A DNA stretch of 51,812 nt from Bacillota bacterium (GTDB lineage Bacteria > Bacillota > Sulfobacillia > Sulfobacillales > JAIMBI01). The stretch is taken from NCBI GenBank assembly GCA_021846505.1, contig JAJZWV010000019.1, positions 1-51,812 of the forward strand. The letters are read 5' to 3'. This document shows positions 36,596 to 45,658 of the stretch, one piece after another; the stretch's first letter is position 1; every line of letters begins with the position of its first letter. Made by a program: the position numbers and the translations under genes. The notes under the pieces were generated by a model. That model ran no database searches. It saw nothing but the letters and a program-made list of their open reading frames with translations, and was not told where the DNA came from.

Positions 36596-38253
36596 CGGCG
36601 GCGCCGTGCCACCGCGCGCCACGCCGGCCGCGCGGCGGCTGCTGCCCACGCCAAGAGGGCCGATAGGGTCCAGCCCAAGCGGGTGAGCCAAATACCCAGG
36701 GCTAAGAGGCCCACGGTGTAAATGGCGCCCGCGACGGCGTCGAGGCCCAGGTCTACGCGGTGCAGCGCGTCTTGGCCGTCGGGCCACTGGATGCTGGCTT
36801 CCAGCTCGCCATCCTCGATGTGGCGCAGCACGCGGGTGGCCATGGGGGGCAGTGCCAGCACCGACTGCCCCCAGTCCTTCGCGCGGCCCCAGGCATATCC
36901 CGCCGGGCCGCCGGCTTCCTGCGTCACGAACCGGCGCGCATAGGGGGTGAACAGCTTCACGAGGTTCACCGAGGGGTCCAGGTGGGTGGCAACCCCCACC
37001 AGCATGCTGACGGCCCGGCCCAGAAACGCAAACTGGGCCGGAAACTGGATGGGCTCTTCGCGCACCAGCTGCTCGATGTCGCCCAGCATGGCTTCGACAT
37101 CGGTCTGGCGCATATCCTGCAGCGTCTCGGCGTAGTAGCGCTCCAGGAGATAGGCAGCTCGCGAGCGGAGCCGCCGGCGGTCTGCCTCCGGGTGCAGCAC
37201 CCCCAGGGCAAACAGGCTGTCCACCACGACATTGGGCCGACGCTCCGAGAGGCCCACAAACAGGCGGCGCATCTGGCGCCGCGCGGCCGCGGAGATGTGG
37301 CCGACCATGCCAAAGTCCAGCAGCACCAGGGTGCCGTCCGGCTGGACCAGCAGGTTGCCGGGGTGCGGATCCGCGTGAAAGAAGCCCGTGTCCATGACCA
37401 TGTGGAGATACAGGTGGATGACGCGCTCGGCCAGCGCTTGCCGGGAGATGTCCCACGCATCCAGCTCGGCGACGTCCGAAATTTTGACGCCGTCCAGCCG
37501 CTCCATGGTGAGCACGCGCCGCGTGGAGCGGTCGGGGTAGACATGCGGGATGCGAAGCTCGGCTAAGTCACGAGTTTCCGAGCGGATGCGCGCGGCGTTG
37601 GCGGCCTCGGCTTCGTAGTCCAGCTCTTCCAGCACCGTGCGCCGAAATTCGGCTAAGAGACGCGGCAGGTCAAAGGTGCGGCTCAAGTTGGTGAAGCGGT
37701 TGGCCAGCAGCACCACCAGCGACAGCGCCCGCAGGTCGGCGTGGACGATGCGCTCAATGTGAGGCCGCTGCACTTTGACCGCCAGCGCCTGGCCATCCCA
37801 GCCGGTTGCCCCGTACACCTGGCCCAGCGAAGCCGACGCGATCGGGGTGGGGTCAAACGACAAAAAGGCTTGGTCCAGGGGGCCTAGCTCCTGCTCCAGC
37901 AAGGCACGGACCTCTTGCCACGGCGCTTCCCGCACCCGGTCTTGCAGGGTGGCCAATTCATGGACGAACACTTTGGGCAGCAGGTCCAGCCGGCTGGACA
38001 GGAACTGCCCGACCTTGACCACCAACCCGCCCATGACTTCGGCCGTGACCCGGATCTTCACCGCCTGGCGGTGCATGGTGGCCTCCAGCCGGGCTTCGCC
38101 GGCCGTGGGGCCATACAGCCGAAACACCCAGCGCAGCCGCCAATAATCGATGAGGATCGACAGAAAGAGGCGCAGCACCATGGCGATGCGCACCGCAGGG
38201 CGCGAGGGCGGGCTCCCGCGGTGGTCGGGCGAATGCGGTATACTAGTGGACAT
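36592..38253 (-). CDS. ubiB: ABC1/UbiB-family atypical kinase
   Basis: UbiB-family proteins are membrane-tethered atypical kinases/ATPases needed for quinone synthesis or lipid handling. Family marks in this 553-residue protein: the KxGQ motif VVKVGQFLSSRLDLLP (from about residue 79), which replaces the usual Gly-rich loop, ALAVKVQRP with the ATP lysine, HADPHPGNLL (catalytic loop) and LLDFGMVG. The C-terminus has two hydrophobic helices (YTVGLLALGIWL and the following one). ATG 38253 with GGAGGC is a better start than the longer open frame. In this quinone-using organism a menaquinone-related role is likely. It diverges from cdaA. Confidence 0.9.
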   Translation of the reverse strand: MSTSIPHSPDHRGSPPSRPAVRIAMVLRLFLSILIDYWRLRWVFRLYGPTAGEARLEATMHRQAVKIRVTAEVMGGLVVKVGQFLSSRLDLLPKVFVHELATLQDRVREAPWQEVRALLEQELGPLDQAFLSFDPTPIASASLGQVYGATGWDGQALAVKVQRPHIERIVHADLRALSLVVLLANRFTNLSRTFDLPRLLAEFRRTVLEELDYEAEAANAARIRSETRDLAELRIPHVYPDRSTRRVLTMERLDGVKISDVAELDAWDISRQALAERVIHLYLHMVMDTGFFHADPHPGNLLVQPDGTLVLLDFGMVGHISAAARRQMRRLFVGLSERRPNVVVDSLFALGVLHPEADRRRLRSRAAYLLERYYAETLQDMRQTDVEAMLGDIEQLVREEPIQFPAQFAFLGRAVSMLVGVATHLDPSVNLVKLFTPYARRFVTQEAGGPAGYAWGRAKDWGQSVLALPPMATRVLRHIEDGELEASIQWPDGQDALHRVDLGLDAVAGAIYTVGLLALGIWLTRLGWTLSALLAWAAAAARPAWRAVARRRR

Positions 38254-38338
38254 CCGGCCGCCTCCGCGGTTTAGAGTAACACAGGCGGCTAGCGCGCCGG
38301 GACGGGACGGACGTAGCGGAAAACCCGGGTGGTGCGCG
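38254..38338. promoter_or_regulatory. Divergent promoter gap, ubiB / cdaA
   Basis: An 85-bp gap between outward-reading genes. A TATACT (38239-38244) inside the ubiB start region could be a forward -10 for cdaA, about 95 bp before its ATG, but has no matching -35. No operator is recognised. Confidence 0.25.
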
Positions 38339-39160
38339 ATGCTTTCGTTTATTTCAGAGATGTCGTGGTCTCGATGGCTTTTGTCCGTAGTGGACATCGC
38401 CATCGTGAGCTATGGCTTTTACCGACTCTTTCGCTTGATTCGTGGGACCCGTGCCGTGCAGCTGATCAAAGGCATTGTGCTAATTTTGGTAGCGGTGCCG
38501 GTGTCGCAGTACCTTCACCTGTACGCCACCCATGAAATCCTCGCTGCCATCCAAACCATGCTGATTGTCGCGATTCCGATTGTGTTTCAGCCGGAGCTCA
38601 GGCGGGCGCTGGAGCAGATTGGCCAGGGGCGCTTCTTTTCCGAGCCGCTCTTGGGCCATGAGCCCGTTGACATGTCCCAGGTGATTGATGAGGTGGCCCG
38701 GGCGGCGGATCATCTGGCGCACTCGCGCACCGGGGCGCTCATTGTCATGGAGCGGCAGACCGGGTTGAATGAATATGTAGCCACCGGCGTGCCGCTGGAG
38801 GCCAAGGTATCGTCGGCGCTGCTGGAAAATTTGTTTGTGCCCAACACGCCGCTGCACGATGGTGCCGTGATCATTCGGGGGGACCGGCTGGTAGCTGCGG
38901 CGGCGTTTCTGCCGCTCACCGACGCGGCGCGCCCCGGCAGTGAGCTCGGAAGCCGCCACCGCGCCGCGCTGGGCGTGAGCGAGCAGTCCGATGCTGCCGT
39001 GGTGGTGGTGTCGGAGGAGACGGGCTGGATTTCGCTCGCGGTGGAAGGCAAGCTCAACCGGCGCCTGGAGGACCGGACGCTGCGCGAAATGCTCCAGCGG
39101 CTGTACCGGGGGCGCAGCTATAACGGGCTCCGGCTGTTCACACGGGGCGCGGCGCGATGA
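38339..39160 (+). CDS. cdaA: Diadenylate cyclase CdaA (c-di-AMP synthase)
   Basis: CdaA joins two ATP into the second messenger c-di-AMP, which controls potassium and osmotic balance and cell-wall integrity. The 273-residue protein has three N-terminal membrane helices (about 13-33, 40-58 and 66-83) and the DAC domain with the catalytic DGA motif (174-176, LHDGAVII) and RHR (206-208, GSRHRAALG). ATG 38339 has a weak ribosome site; the longer open frame is not supported by homology. It is the first gene of cdaA-cdaR-glmM-glmS and overlaps cdaR by 4 nt. Confidence 0.95.
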   Translation: MLSFISEMSWSRWLLSVVDIAIVSYGFYRLFRLIRGTRAVQLIKGIVLILVAVPVSQYLHLYATHEILAAIQTMLIVAIPIVFQPELRRALEQIGQGRFFSEPLLGHEPVDMSQVIDEVARAADHLAHSRTGALIVMERQTGLNEYVATGVPLEAKVSSALLENLFVPNTPLHDGAVIIRGDRLVAAAAFLPLTDAARPGSELGSRHRAALGVSEQSDAAVVVVSEETGWISLAVEGKLNRRLEDRTLREMLQRLYRGRSYNGLRLFTRGAAR

Positions 39161-40071
39161 CCGATCGGATTCTGGAAAACGACACCGCGCTCAAAATTCT
39201 ATCGCTGCTGGTGGCCATTGCGATTTGGCTGCAGGTCAACAGCAGTGCGGCACCGCGGCAGGTGGAGCGCAAGCTGGGGCCGGTGCCGGTTACGTGGCTG
39301 GCGGCCACCAACCACTACACGGTGCTGAGCATGCACCCCGCGTCGGTGACGATCGACATCAAGGGGCCGCCCACATCGGTGTCGCAGTCCATTCATGCCG
39401 AGGCATGGGTGGACTTGGCCCACATCACCAAGCCGGGCACCTATTCGCTGCCGGTCAGTGCCTCGGTGCCTCCGGGCACCAGCCTGGTGTCGGTCAGCCC
39501 CTCCGACGTGACCGTAACGGTCGACCGCATTGTGGCCAAAAAGTTTAGCATCACGGCGGTGCCGGTGGGGCACGTGGCCAGCGGCTACGGCATCGTGTCC
39601 ATGACCCCCGTCAGCACAGCCGTGGAAGTGTCCGGCCCCTCGCATGATGTGGCCGCAGTGGCCCATGTGTATGCTCGCGTGAATGTCAGCGGCCAAACCA
39701 GCAACCTGAACGCGCAGGAAGCGCTGGTCGCGGTGAACGCGGCTGGCCACACCGTGCCACAGGTCACGGTCAGCCCCAGCCTGATGAATGTGGCGGTCAC
39801 CGTGTCACCGGAGAAGGTGCTGCCGGTGGTGGTGAAGTACCACGGCACGCCGGGCACCGGGTATGTGGTGGGGCCCATCACGGTGGACCCGCGGCACGTC
39901 ACGGTGTATGGCCCCGCGTCGGCGCTGTCCGGTTTGACCGCGATGGACACCCAAGCCATCACGATTTCGGGCCGCACCACATCGGTGACGAAACGGGTGG
40001 GGCTGGTGCTGCCCAGCGGGGTGACGGCGGCGCCGTCGACGGTGCGGGCCACGATTTCGATTGGGCCGTGA
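39157..40071 (+). CDS. cdaR: CdaA regulatory protein CdaR (YbbR-domain)
   Basis: CdaR is a membrane-anchored extracytoplasmic protein that modulates CdaA. The 304-residue product has one N-terminal membrane helix (LKILSLLVAIAIWLQVNSS), then several YbbR repeats, each of about 80 residues and beta-rich (for example LGPVPVTWLAATNHYTVL, KFSITAVPVGHVASGYGI and VLPVVVKYHGTPGTGYVV). Its ATGA start overlaps cdaA. glmM follows after 73 nt. Confidence 0.92.
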   Translation: MTDRILENDTALKILSLLVAIAIWLQVNSSAAPRQVERKLGPVPVTWLAATNHYTVLSMHPASVTIDIKGPPTSVSQSIHAEAWVDLAHITKPGTYSLPVSASVPPGTSLVSVSPSDVTVTVDRIVAKKFSITAVPVGHVASGYGIVSMTPVSTAVEVSGPSHDVAAVAHVYARVNVSGQTSNLNAQEALVAVNAAGHTVPQVTVSPSLMNVAVTVSPEKVLPVVVKYHGTPGTGYVVGPITVDPRHVTVYGPASALSGLTAMDTQAITISGRTTSVTKRVGLVLPSGVTAAPSTVRATISIGP

Positions 40072-40144
40072 CCGACCCGCCGCCGCGGCATAGGCATGAG
40101 ATCTCAGCGCAGGAGCCGGGGAGCACCGAGGGGAGCAGCGCCGC

Positions 40145-41479
40145 ATGTTTGGTACCGATGGAGTGCGCGGCCAGGCGCCGCGCGAACTGACCCCGGAGCT
40201 GGCCCTGGCGGTCGGGGCGGCGATGGTAGCCGAGCTGCCGCCTGCGCCGCTGGTTCTGTTGGGCCGCGACACGCGCGTCTCCGGGCCGCTGCTGGAGGCC
40301 GCCGCGGTGGCGGGCATTGCCGCGGCCGGCGGCACGGCCAAGCTGCTGGGCATCGTGCCGACGCCGGCGGTGGCGGCGCTGGTGCCTCGCCTCGGGGCGG
40401 ACGCCGGCCTCGTCATCTCGGCCAGCCACAACCCGCCGGAGTACAACGGGCTGAAGCTGTTGGATGCGGGCGGCCGCAAGTGGCCCCCCGAGCGCGAGCA
40501 TGCCGTGGCCGAGCGCGTCGCGCGGCGTGAGCAGGCCTGGGTGGCTTGGGACGCGGTGGGCGGCGCCCAGGCGGCCTCGGATCACGTGGCACTTTATCGG
40601 GACAGCCTGGTGGCCCGATTTGCTGGCCGCGTGGGCCCCGGGCGGGTGGTGGTAGACCTCGGCTCCGGCGCTGCCGTAGCGACGGTGCCGCCGGTGCTGG
40701 AGGCGCTGGGCTTTGAGGTGGCGGTTTTGAACGGCACCGCCGATGGGCGCCGCATCAACCAGGGCACCGGGGCCACGCACCCTCATGTCGTGGCGCGCGC
40801 CGTGGTGGAGCAGGGCGCTGATGTGGGCTTCGCCTTTGATGGCGACGCCGACCGTGTGATTGCCGCAGGCGCTGACGGCCAAATTGTTGATGGCGACGGC
40901 ATCCTGTACCTGCTGGCGCGCGGCTTGGACGCTCAGGGGCGCCTGCCGCACCAGGAGGTGGTGGGCACGGTCATGGCCAACTTAGGGCTGGAGCGAGCGC
41001 TGGAGGCGAGCGGCCTCCACCTCCACCGCACGCCGGTGGGAGACCGCTGGGTAGCTCGCGCCATGGGCGACCGGGGCACCGCAGTGGGGGGCGAGCAGTC
41101 GGGCCACATCATTTTGTCGGAGTGGGCGGTGACGGGCGACGGGCTCCTGACTGCGCTGGCCATCCTGGCGGAGATGCGGCGCACGGGTGCGCCGCTGGCG
41201 TCGCTCGTTGCACCCATGCCGCGCTACCCGCAGCGGCTGGACAATGTGCGCCTGCCGGCCGTCGGCTTTCGGTGGGAGGCGCTGCCGGGGGTGGGCGACG
41301 CCCTGGCGGCGTGCACCGCGGCGCTGGGCGATGACGGCCGGCTTGTAGTCCGGGCTTCCGGAACAGAGCCCCTGTTGCGTATCATGATTGAGGGGAGGGA
41401 TGCGGCGGTCGTGCAGAGGTGGGCCGACCGGCTGACCACGGTCGTTCGGCAGGCGCTGACGTCGGAACAGCGCGGCTGA
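40145..41479 (+). CDS. glmM: Phosphoglucosamine mutase GlmM
   Basis: GlmM converts glucosamine-6-phosphate to glucosamine-1-phosphate on the way to UDP-GlcNAc and peptidoglycan. The 444-residue protein begins MFGTDGVRG, has the phosphoserine active-site motif ISASHNPPEYNG (Ser about 94), the metal loop FDGDADR and the C-terminal phosphate-binding RASGTEPLLRIM. In other Bacillota GlmM binds and inhibits CdaA, which fits the gene order. It ends only 13 nt before the glmS ribozyme cleavage-site nucleotide. Confidence 0.97.
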   Translation: MFGTDGVRGQAPRELTPELALAVGAAMVAELPPAPLVLLGRDTRVSGPLLEAAAVAGIAAAGGTAKLLGIVPTPAVAALVPRLGADAGLVISASHNPPEYNGLKLLDAGGRKWPPEREHAVAERVARREQAWVAWDAVGGAQAASDHVALYRDSLVARFAGRVGPGRVVVDLGSGAAVATVPPVLEALGFEVAVLNGTADGRRINQGTGATHPHVVARAVVEQGADVGFAFDGDADRVIAAGADGQIVDGDGILYLLARGLDAQGRLPHQEVVGTVMANLGLERALEASGLHLHRTPVGDRWVARAMGDRGTAVGGEQSGHIILSEWAVTGDGLLTALAILAEMRRTGAPLASLVAPMPRYPQRLDNVRLPAVGFRWEALPGVGDALAACTAALGDDGRLVVRASGTEPLLRIMIEGRDAAVVQRWADRLTTVVRQALTSEQRG

Positions 41480-41492
41480 ATTTGGAGCCTGA

Positions 41493-41640
41493 AGCGCCGG
41501 AGCCCGGGAGAGCCCGGGCTGACGAGGAGAGGGATCTCGAAATTTTCGGCGGGTGACCTCCGGCTTCTCGGCGGCCGATAGCCACGGGACAAAGGGTCGG
41601 CAGCAATGCCGCCACAAAGCCGTGTGGCCGAGCCCGACAA
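41493..41640 (+). ncRNA. glmS self-cleaving ribozyme/riboswitch
   Basis: This region matches the glmS ribozyme almost base for base in its core. A(41493)-GCGCC forms the cleavage site, with the cut expected between A41493 and G41494. A perfect 8-bp P1-type hairpin follows (41501-41508 with 41513-41520), then GACGAGGAGAGGGATCTCGA and AATTTTCGGCGGGTGACCTC, the conserved pseudoknot core. GGCT..AGCC and GTCGG..CCGAC arms fit P3 and P4. Glucosamine-6-phosphate acts as the cofactor for self-cleavage, exposing a 5'-OH end that in Bacillus leads to RNase J decay of glmS mRNA. It sits right after glmM, so it can also cut the cdaA-glmS co-transcript. The rest of the 41641-41804 leader shows no gene or clear structure. 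Confidence 0.93.
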
Positions 41641-41804
41641 TTTTCTATCGAACGGTCCCGCCCGAGGGCTGCCAGCACGGCTGGCCAGCTCTCTATGGGG
41701 CTGTTCGCACTGCCAAGCAAACGGCGAGAGGACAAAAGCGAGCAGCGGCGCGAAAAAACGCGGAGATGCGCACGCGAATCGGCGTGAAGAAAGAAGGACG
41801 GCAG

Positions 41805-43625
41805 ATGTGCGGGATTGTCGGGTACGTAGGGCGCGAGGCGGCGCTGCCATTTTTGCTGGAGGGATTGTCGGCTCTCGAGTATCGCGGCTATGACTCCGCC
41901 GGCGTGGCGCTGGTGGACCAGGCGGGCATTGCCCAGGTGAAGCAGGCGGGGCGGCTGTCCAGCCTGCTGGGCGTGGTGGACAGCCTCCCGGGCGGGGCGC
42001 ACTGCGGCATTGGCCACACACGGTGGGCGACGCACGGCGCGCCCACCGATGCCAATGCCCACCCCCACACCGACTGCCACGGGCGGGTGGCGGCGGTCCA
42101 CAATGGCATCATCGAAAACTACCAGCCGCTCCGGCGGATGCTGCAGGACGCGGGCCATGAGTTCCAGAGCGAAACCGACACCGAGGTGATTCCGCATCTC
42201 TTGGAGCACTACTATCAGGGGAACTTGTGGGAAGCGGTGGCGGCGACCGCCCGGGACCTGGACGGCGCGTATGCGTTTTTGGCGGTGGCCGCCGACGACC
42301 CCATGACGATGGTGGCCGTCCGGGAAGCCAGCCCGCTGGTGATTGGGCTGTCGGACCACGGCACTTATGTGGCGTCGGACTTGACCGCGCTGGTGCCCTA
42401 CACCCGGAGTGCGCTGGTGCTGGACAATGGCGAGATGGCCATCATCCGGGCTGATGGCGTGGAGATGCGCGACAAAGCCGGGGCGGCGGTCGAGCGCGCG
42501 CCGTTTCAGATTGACTGGAACCGGGAGCAGGCGTCGCGCGGCGGGCATGCCCACTTCATGCGTAAGGAGATTTTCGAGCAGCCCGACGCATGGCGGGCGA
42601 CCATGGCGGGACGCGTGGCGCCGGATGGGCAGCTGGCGGTGGACGAGCTCGGGCTCACGGCCGAGGACTTGGCGTCCGTGCAGCACGTCCGGCTGGTGGC
42701 GGCCGGGAGCGCGTATCACGCGGGGCTGGTGGCGGCCCACCTGCTGGAGCGGCTGGCGGGCCTCCCCGCGGCCGTGGAGGTGGCTTCCGAGTTTCGGTAC
42801 CGCGACGCGGCGCTGCCGGCCGGGACGGTGGTGTGGGCCATTTCGCAGTCGGGAGAAACCCTGGACACGCTGGCGGCGGCCGACCTCGCGCAGCGGAGAG
42901 GGCTTCCCGTGTGGGCCATCACCAACGTGGTGGGCTCCACCCTCGCGCGGCAGGCAGATCGGGTAGCGCTGAATCGGGCGGGGCCGGAAGTGTCGGTGTG
43001 CTCCACGAAAGTTTACACGAGCCAAATTGTGCTGCTGACGCTGTGGACCTTGGCACTGGCGGCGGCGCGCGGCCAAGCCCATCCCGAGGTGGCGGCAGCG
43101 CTCGCATCCCTGCCACCGCACGGAGAGGCGTGGCTGTCGTCCCCGGCCGGGGTGCTCGAAGAAGTGGCGCGGCGGCTGGCCAGCGCGCCCAGTGTGTTTT
43201 ATGTGGGCCGCGGCCAGGACTATCTCTCGGCGCTGGAGGGCCAGCTGAAGTTCAAGGAGATCACCTATATCCACGCGGAGGCGTACCCGGCCGGCGAGCT
43301 GAAGCACGGCACCCTGGCCTTAATCGAGCCGGGCGTGCCGGTGGTGGCGGTGGTGTCCAACCCGGCGCTGGTGGCCAAGACGCGCTCCAACATTATGGAG
43401 GTGCGGGCCCGCGGGGGCTTCGTGGTGGGCATTGTGGCCGATGAGCTGGCCGAGGGATTGGCCGACGTGCTGGATTGCGCAATTCCGGTGCCCACCCTGG
43501 CGCCCGACGTCATGCCCATCCTGATGGCGCTGCCTATGCAGCTTTTGGCGTATGAAACGGCGCGGCAGCTGGGGGTGGACATCGACAAGCCGCGCAACCT
43601 GGCCAAAAGCGTCACGGTGGAATAG
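41805..43625 (+). CDS. glmS: Glutamine-fructose-6-phosphate aminotransferase GlmS
   Basis: GlmS makes glucosamine-6-phosphate from fructose-6-phosphate and glutamine, the committed step to UDP-GlcNAc. The 606-residue protein begins MCGIVGYVGREA, with Cys2 as the glutaminase nucleophile after Met removal. The amidotransferase half has RWATHGAPTDANAHPH. Two SIS sugar-isomerase domains follow (WAISQSGETLDTLAA and FKEITYIHAEAYPAGELKHG), and the protein ends KSVTVE as typical. ATG 41805 follows AAGGACG; the longer open frame upstream overlaps the ribozyme and is not coding. It is regulated by the ribozyme upstream. Confidence 0.97.
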   Translation: MCGIVGYVGREAALPFLLEGLSALEYRGYDSAGVALVDQAGIAQVKQAGRLSSLLGVVDSLPGGAHCGIGHTRWATHGAPTDANAHPHTDCHGRVAAVHNGIIENYQPLRRMLQDAGHEFQSETDTEVIPHLLEHYYQGNLWEAVAATARDLDGAYAFLAVAADDPMTMVAVREASPLVIGLSDHGTYVASDLTALVPYTRSALVLDNGEMAIIRADGVEMRDKAGAAVERAPFQIDWNREQASRGGHAHFMRKEIFEQPDAWRATMAGRVAPDGQLAVDELGLTAEDLASVQHVRLVAAGSAYHAGLVAAHLLERLAGLPAAVEVASEFRYRDAALPAGTVVWAISQSGETLDTLAAADLAQRRGLPVWAITNVVGSTLARQADRVALNRAGPEVSVCSTKVYTSQIVLLTLWTLALAAARGQAHPEVAAALASLPPHGEAWLSSPAGVLEEVARRLASAPSVFYVGRGQDYLSALEGQLKFKEITYIHAEAYPAGELKHGTLALIEPGVPVVAVVSNPALVAKTRSNIMEVRARGGFVVGIVADELAEGLADVLDCAIPVPTLAPDVMPILMALPMQLLAYETARQLGVDIDKPRNLAKSVTVE

Positions 43626-43828
43626 CGGCCGGCCGGCCGCCGCCCAGCCAGAGAACGCCGCACAGGAGAGGAGGCTTTCTCCCCATGGAGGTGAGCTGAC
43701 GCTCCGGCGGAGGCGCTTGCGGCCTGCCGGAGGTGGTCGGGTCCACCAGAACAGGCGGGCTGTCGCCTCGGCCGCAGGCGGCAGGCCGCACGGCCGCTGC
43801 GGAGGAGCCCGCGGATCACGTGGGTGAG
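43626..43828. repeat. Inverted repeat region after glmS
   Basis: An 11-bp inverted repeat (43719-43729 with 43779-43789) is separated by 49 nt. It may be a weak terminator for the glmS transcript or the relic of a small element next to the foreign fragment that follows. A GAGGAGG at 43671-43677 precedes a meaningless short frame. Nothing else is recognisable. Confidence 0.35.
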
Positions 43829-44173
43829 TGGAAAACAACGTCTGCCGCGTGGATCGAGTCGCGCGGCATCAATTGGTCCATGGACGTAAGTGATCCTGTT
43901 ATGCAGATCAAAATTGCAGAAATATCCACATATATAATGGAAGGACCGTTCAGTACGGCTCACCAGGATAGATTCTTGGATGCTGCCGATCCGTGGATCG
44001 TAGCTGCGGCAGCTTTCAATGCGTGTGTTGTTGTAACTCAAGAAACCATGACGCGTATTGGAACGAAGAAGATTGAGATCCCCAATGTCTGCTCCCAATT
44101 CGGAGTGAGGTGTTGCAGCGCCTTTGGCATGTTGGCTGAGCTCGGTGCGAAATTCGAGACCCGCAGCCATGGT
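43829..44173 (+). pseudogene. Truncated DUF4411 PIN-like toxin fragment
   Basis: The frame encodes the C-terminal two-thirds of a DUF4411-family protein. These are usually about 160-residue PIN-like RNase toxins, often paired with an ImmA/IrrE-HTH protein. Visible family blocks are DAADPWIVAAAAFN, VVVTQE and KKIEIPNVCSQFGV with FGMLAELGAKF. The N-terminal start that carries the first catalytic Asp (a LLDTNVFI-like block) is missing, and the frame runs on 110 nt past the domain. It is visibly AT-richer than its surroundings, pointing to horizontal transfer and then decay. No antitoxin partner is present. The toxin role is from family knowledge; inactivity is inferred. Confidence 0.7.
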
Positions 44174-44693
44174 GCGTGGACTCATCGCTCATTGTGGGAG
44201 CGGGCAACGGCTGCCTGCGGCCAAGAAGATTCAAGGTCGCCTAGATATCGGGGAAGTCCGCGGGTCGCGCGGGGATGCGTCTGAGAGCCGCTCGGCCCCA
44301 GTCCGCATGGGTGGGCATCGCGACGAGGTGCTTGGGCGCGCTTGAGCCGCCGCGCCCGCCGTGGCCCAAGGCGTCTGGCGCAACTTTTGTGCCAAGCACC
44401 TTAGAGGCTGGGCGAGTAGGACCCTATTGCGCCCATCGCCGGCGACGCCGCGCGGTGGCATGCTGCCGTGCACGGCGGCAGCCGGACCGCGCATTAGGAG
44501 GCGCATTCCGGGTTTTGCGGGCAGAAGCCCTGTACTCGGCAGGTGTCAAGTGGCCGCCGCCGGTGCGCCGCCGCCAGACCCGGGTAGCGGGCACAGCGGC
44601 AATTAACCTGGCCACACCCGTGTCGGCGGATGCCCCCGCACAGAACATGACCAGTCGCTGGGGCCAGATCAAGGGCCTATCCTCCCGTGGCCG
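44174..44693. other. Gap with no recognisable gene
   Basis: GC content returns to the genome norm. Several open frames exist on both strands, but none has a recognisable domain, a good start or normal composition. It may contain debris of the same insertion or deletion event that truncated the DUF4411 gene. Confidence 0.4.
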
Positions 44694-45551
44694 CTACAGC
44701 GTCAGTGCCACGCCTGCGGCAATGAGGGCGGCTCCAACGACAAAGGTCCAGCCCACGGGCTCACCCAGCACCAGCCAGCCCAGCGTGGTGCCCACCAGCG
44801 GCTGAAAGAAGAAGTAGACGCCTCCGCTGCCGGCATCCACCAGCTGGACGCCTCGCGTCCAGAAGAAAAACGCGCCCGCCGTCGAGACGACACCCAGGTA
44901 CAAGAGGCCGCCCCACAGGAGGGGATTGCCGGTGATGGCCGCCGCCGTGGGGGCTTGCGGCAGCGCCAGCGGCGTGATGAGCACGGCGGCCACCAAAATG
45001 CCGTAGGTGGTCACCGCCAGAGCCGAGTAATCGGCGGGCACACGCTTCACCAGGACGGACATGAGGGCCCAGGTGACGGCGGCCAGCCCCAGGATGAGGC
45101 CGCCCGCCGGGCTCGTGGAGACGCTGCCCGCGCCGACAATCACCAGCACGCCGAGGGTGGCGGCCGCCACGGCCGCGGCGCGCCGCCAGGTGACGCGCTC
45201 CCGCAGCAGGAGGCGGCCAAACACCACCATGAAGGCTGGCGTGGCTGCCGTAATGACCGACGCCGCCTGGGCGGTGGACAGCTGGGTGCCGCGGAATTGA
45301 GCCCAAATGGAGATGCCGTAGCCCACCACGCCGATGGCGCCCAAAGTGGGCACGTCGCCCCACCGGAGATGCCACCGCTCTCGAGTCAACAGACCTAACA
45401 GCCCTAAGGCGGCGAGCCCCACCACATAGCGCAGCCACACCAGCGCCAAGGGCGCCACCAGCACCAGCACCAACTTGCTGACCACATACATGCCGCCCCA
45501 GATGCTGGCCGCCAGCGCCATGAACAGGGGGCCCCGATACTTATCGGCCAC
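44694..45551 (-). CDS. EamA/DMT-family transporter
   Basis: A drug/metabolite transporter superfamily protein with two EamA repeats and ten hydrophobic helices. Family blocks are ALAASIWGGMYVVSK in helix 1, TAQAASVITAATPAFMVVFGRLLLRE, and the second-repeat end FFFQPLVGTTLGWLVLGEP. The substrate is unknown; such proteins export amino acids, nucleosides or other metabolites. GTG 45551 with GGGGAGG upstream gives 285 residues; the longer open frame to 45662 adds a non-conserved stretch without a site. It is intact and isolated among pseudogenes. Confidence 0.9.
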   Translation of the reverse strand: MADKYRGPLFMALAASIWGGMYVVSKLVLVLVAPLALVWLRYVVGLAALGLLGLLTRERWHLRWGDVPTLGAIGVVGYGISIWAQFRGTQLSTAQAASVITAATPAFMVVFGRLLLRERVTWRRAAAVAAATLGVLVIVGAGSVSTSPAGGLILGLAAVTWALMSVLVKRVPADYSALAVTTYGILVAAVLITPLALPQAPTAAAITGNPLLWGGLLYLGVVSTAGAFFFWTRGVQLVDAGSGGVYFFFQPLVGTTLGWLVLGEPVGWTFVVGAALIAAGVALTL

Positions 45552-45642
45552 CTTGTCCTCCCCTCGTGATCCCGTGATGCCGCGGGAGCTCAGGCCGGCG
45601 AGGCCGGCGCCCGCGCCGCCGAGGCTCAAGGTATTTTCAAAG

Positions 45643-45658
45643 GTACTTTCAGTACAAT
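45643..45658. promoter_or_regulatory. Candidate operator and -10 upstream of EamA gene
   Basis: GTACT-TTC-AGTAC (45643-45655) is a 5-bp inverted repeat in a short AT-rich island, overlapping a forward TACAAT (45653-45658). It lies between the transporter gene and the divergent transglutaminase-like pseudogene and may be a regulator site for either. No known factor is matched. Confidence 0.3.

Noticed and set aside
35345-37456. 703-residue reverse frame opposite the FAD oxidoreductase gene and in another frame of UbiB
   Set aside because: Same type of GC-driven shadow; both real genes in the region have full conserved motifs.
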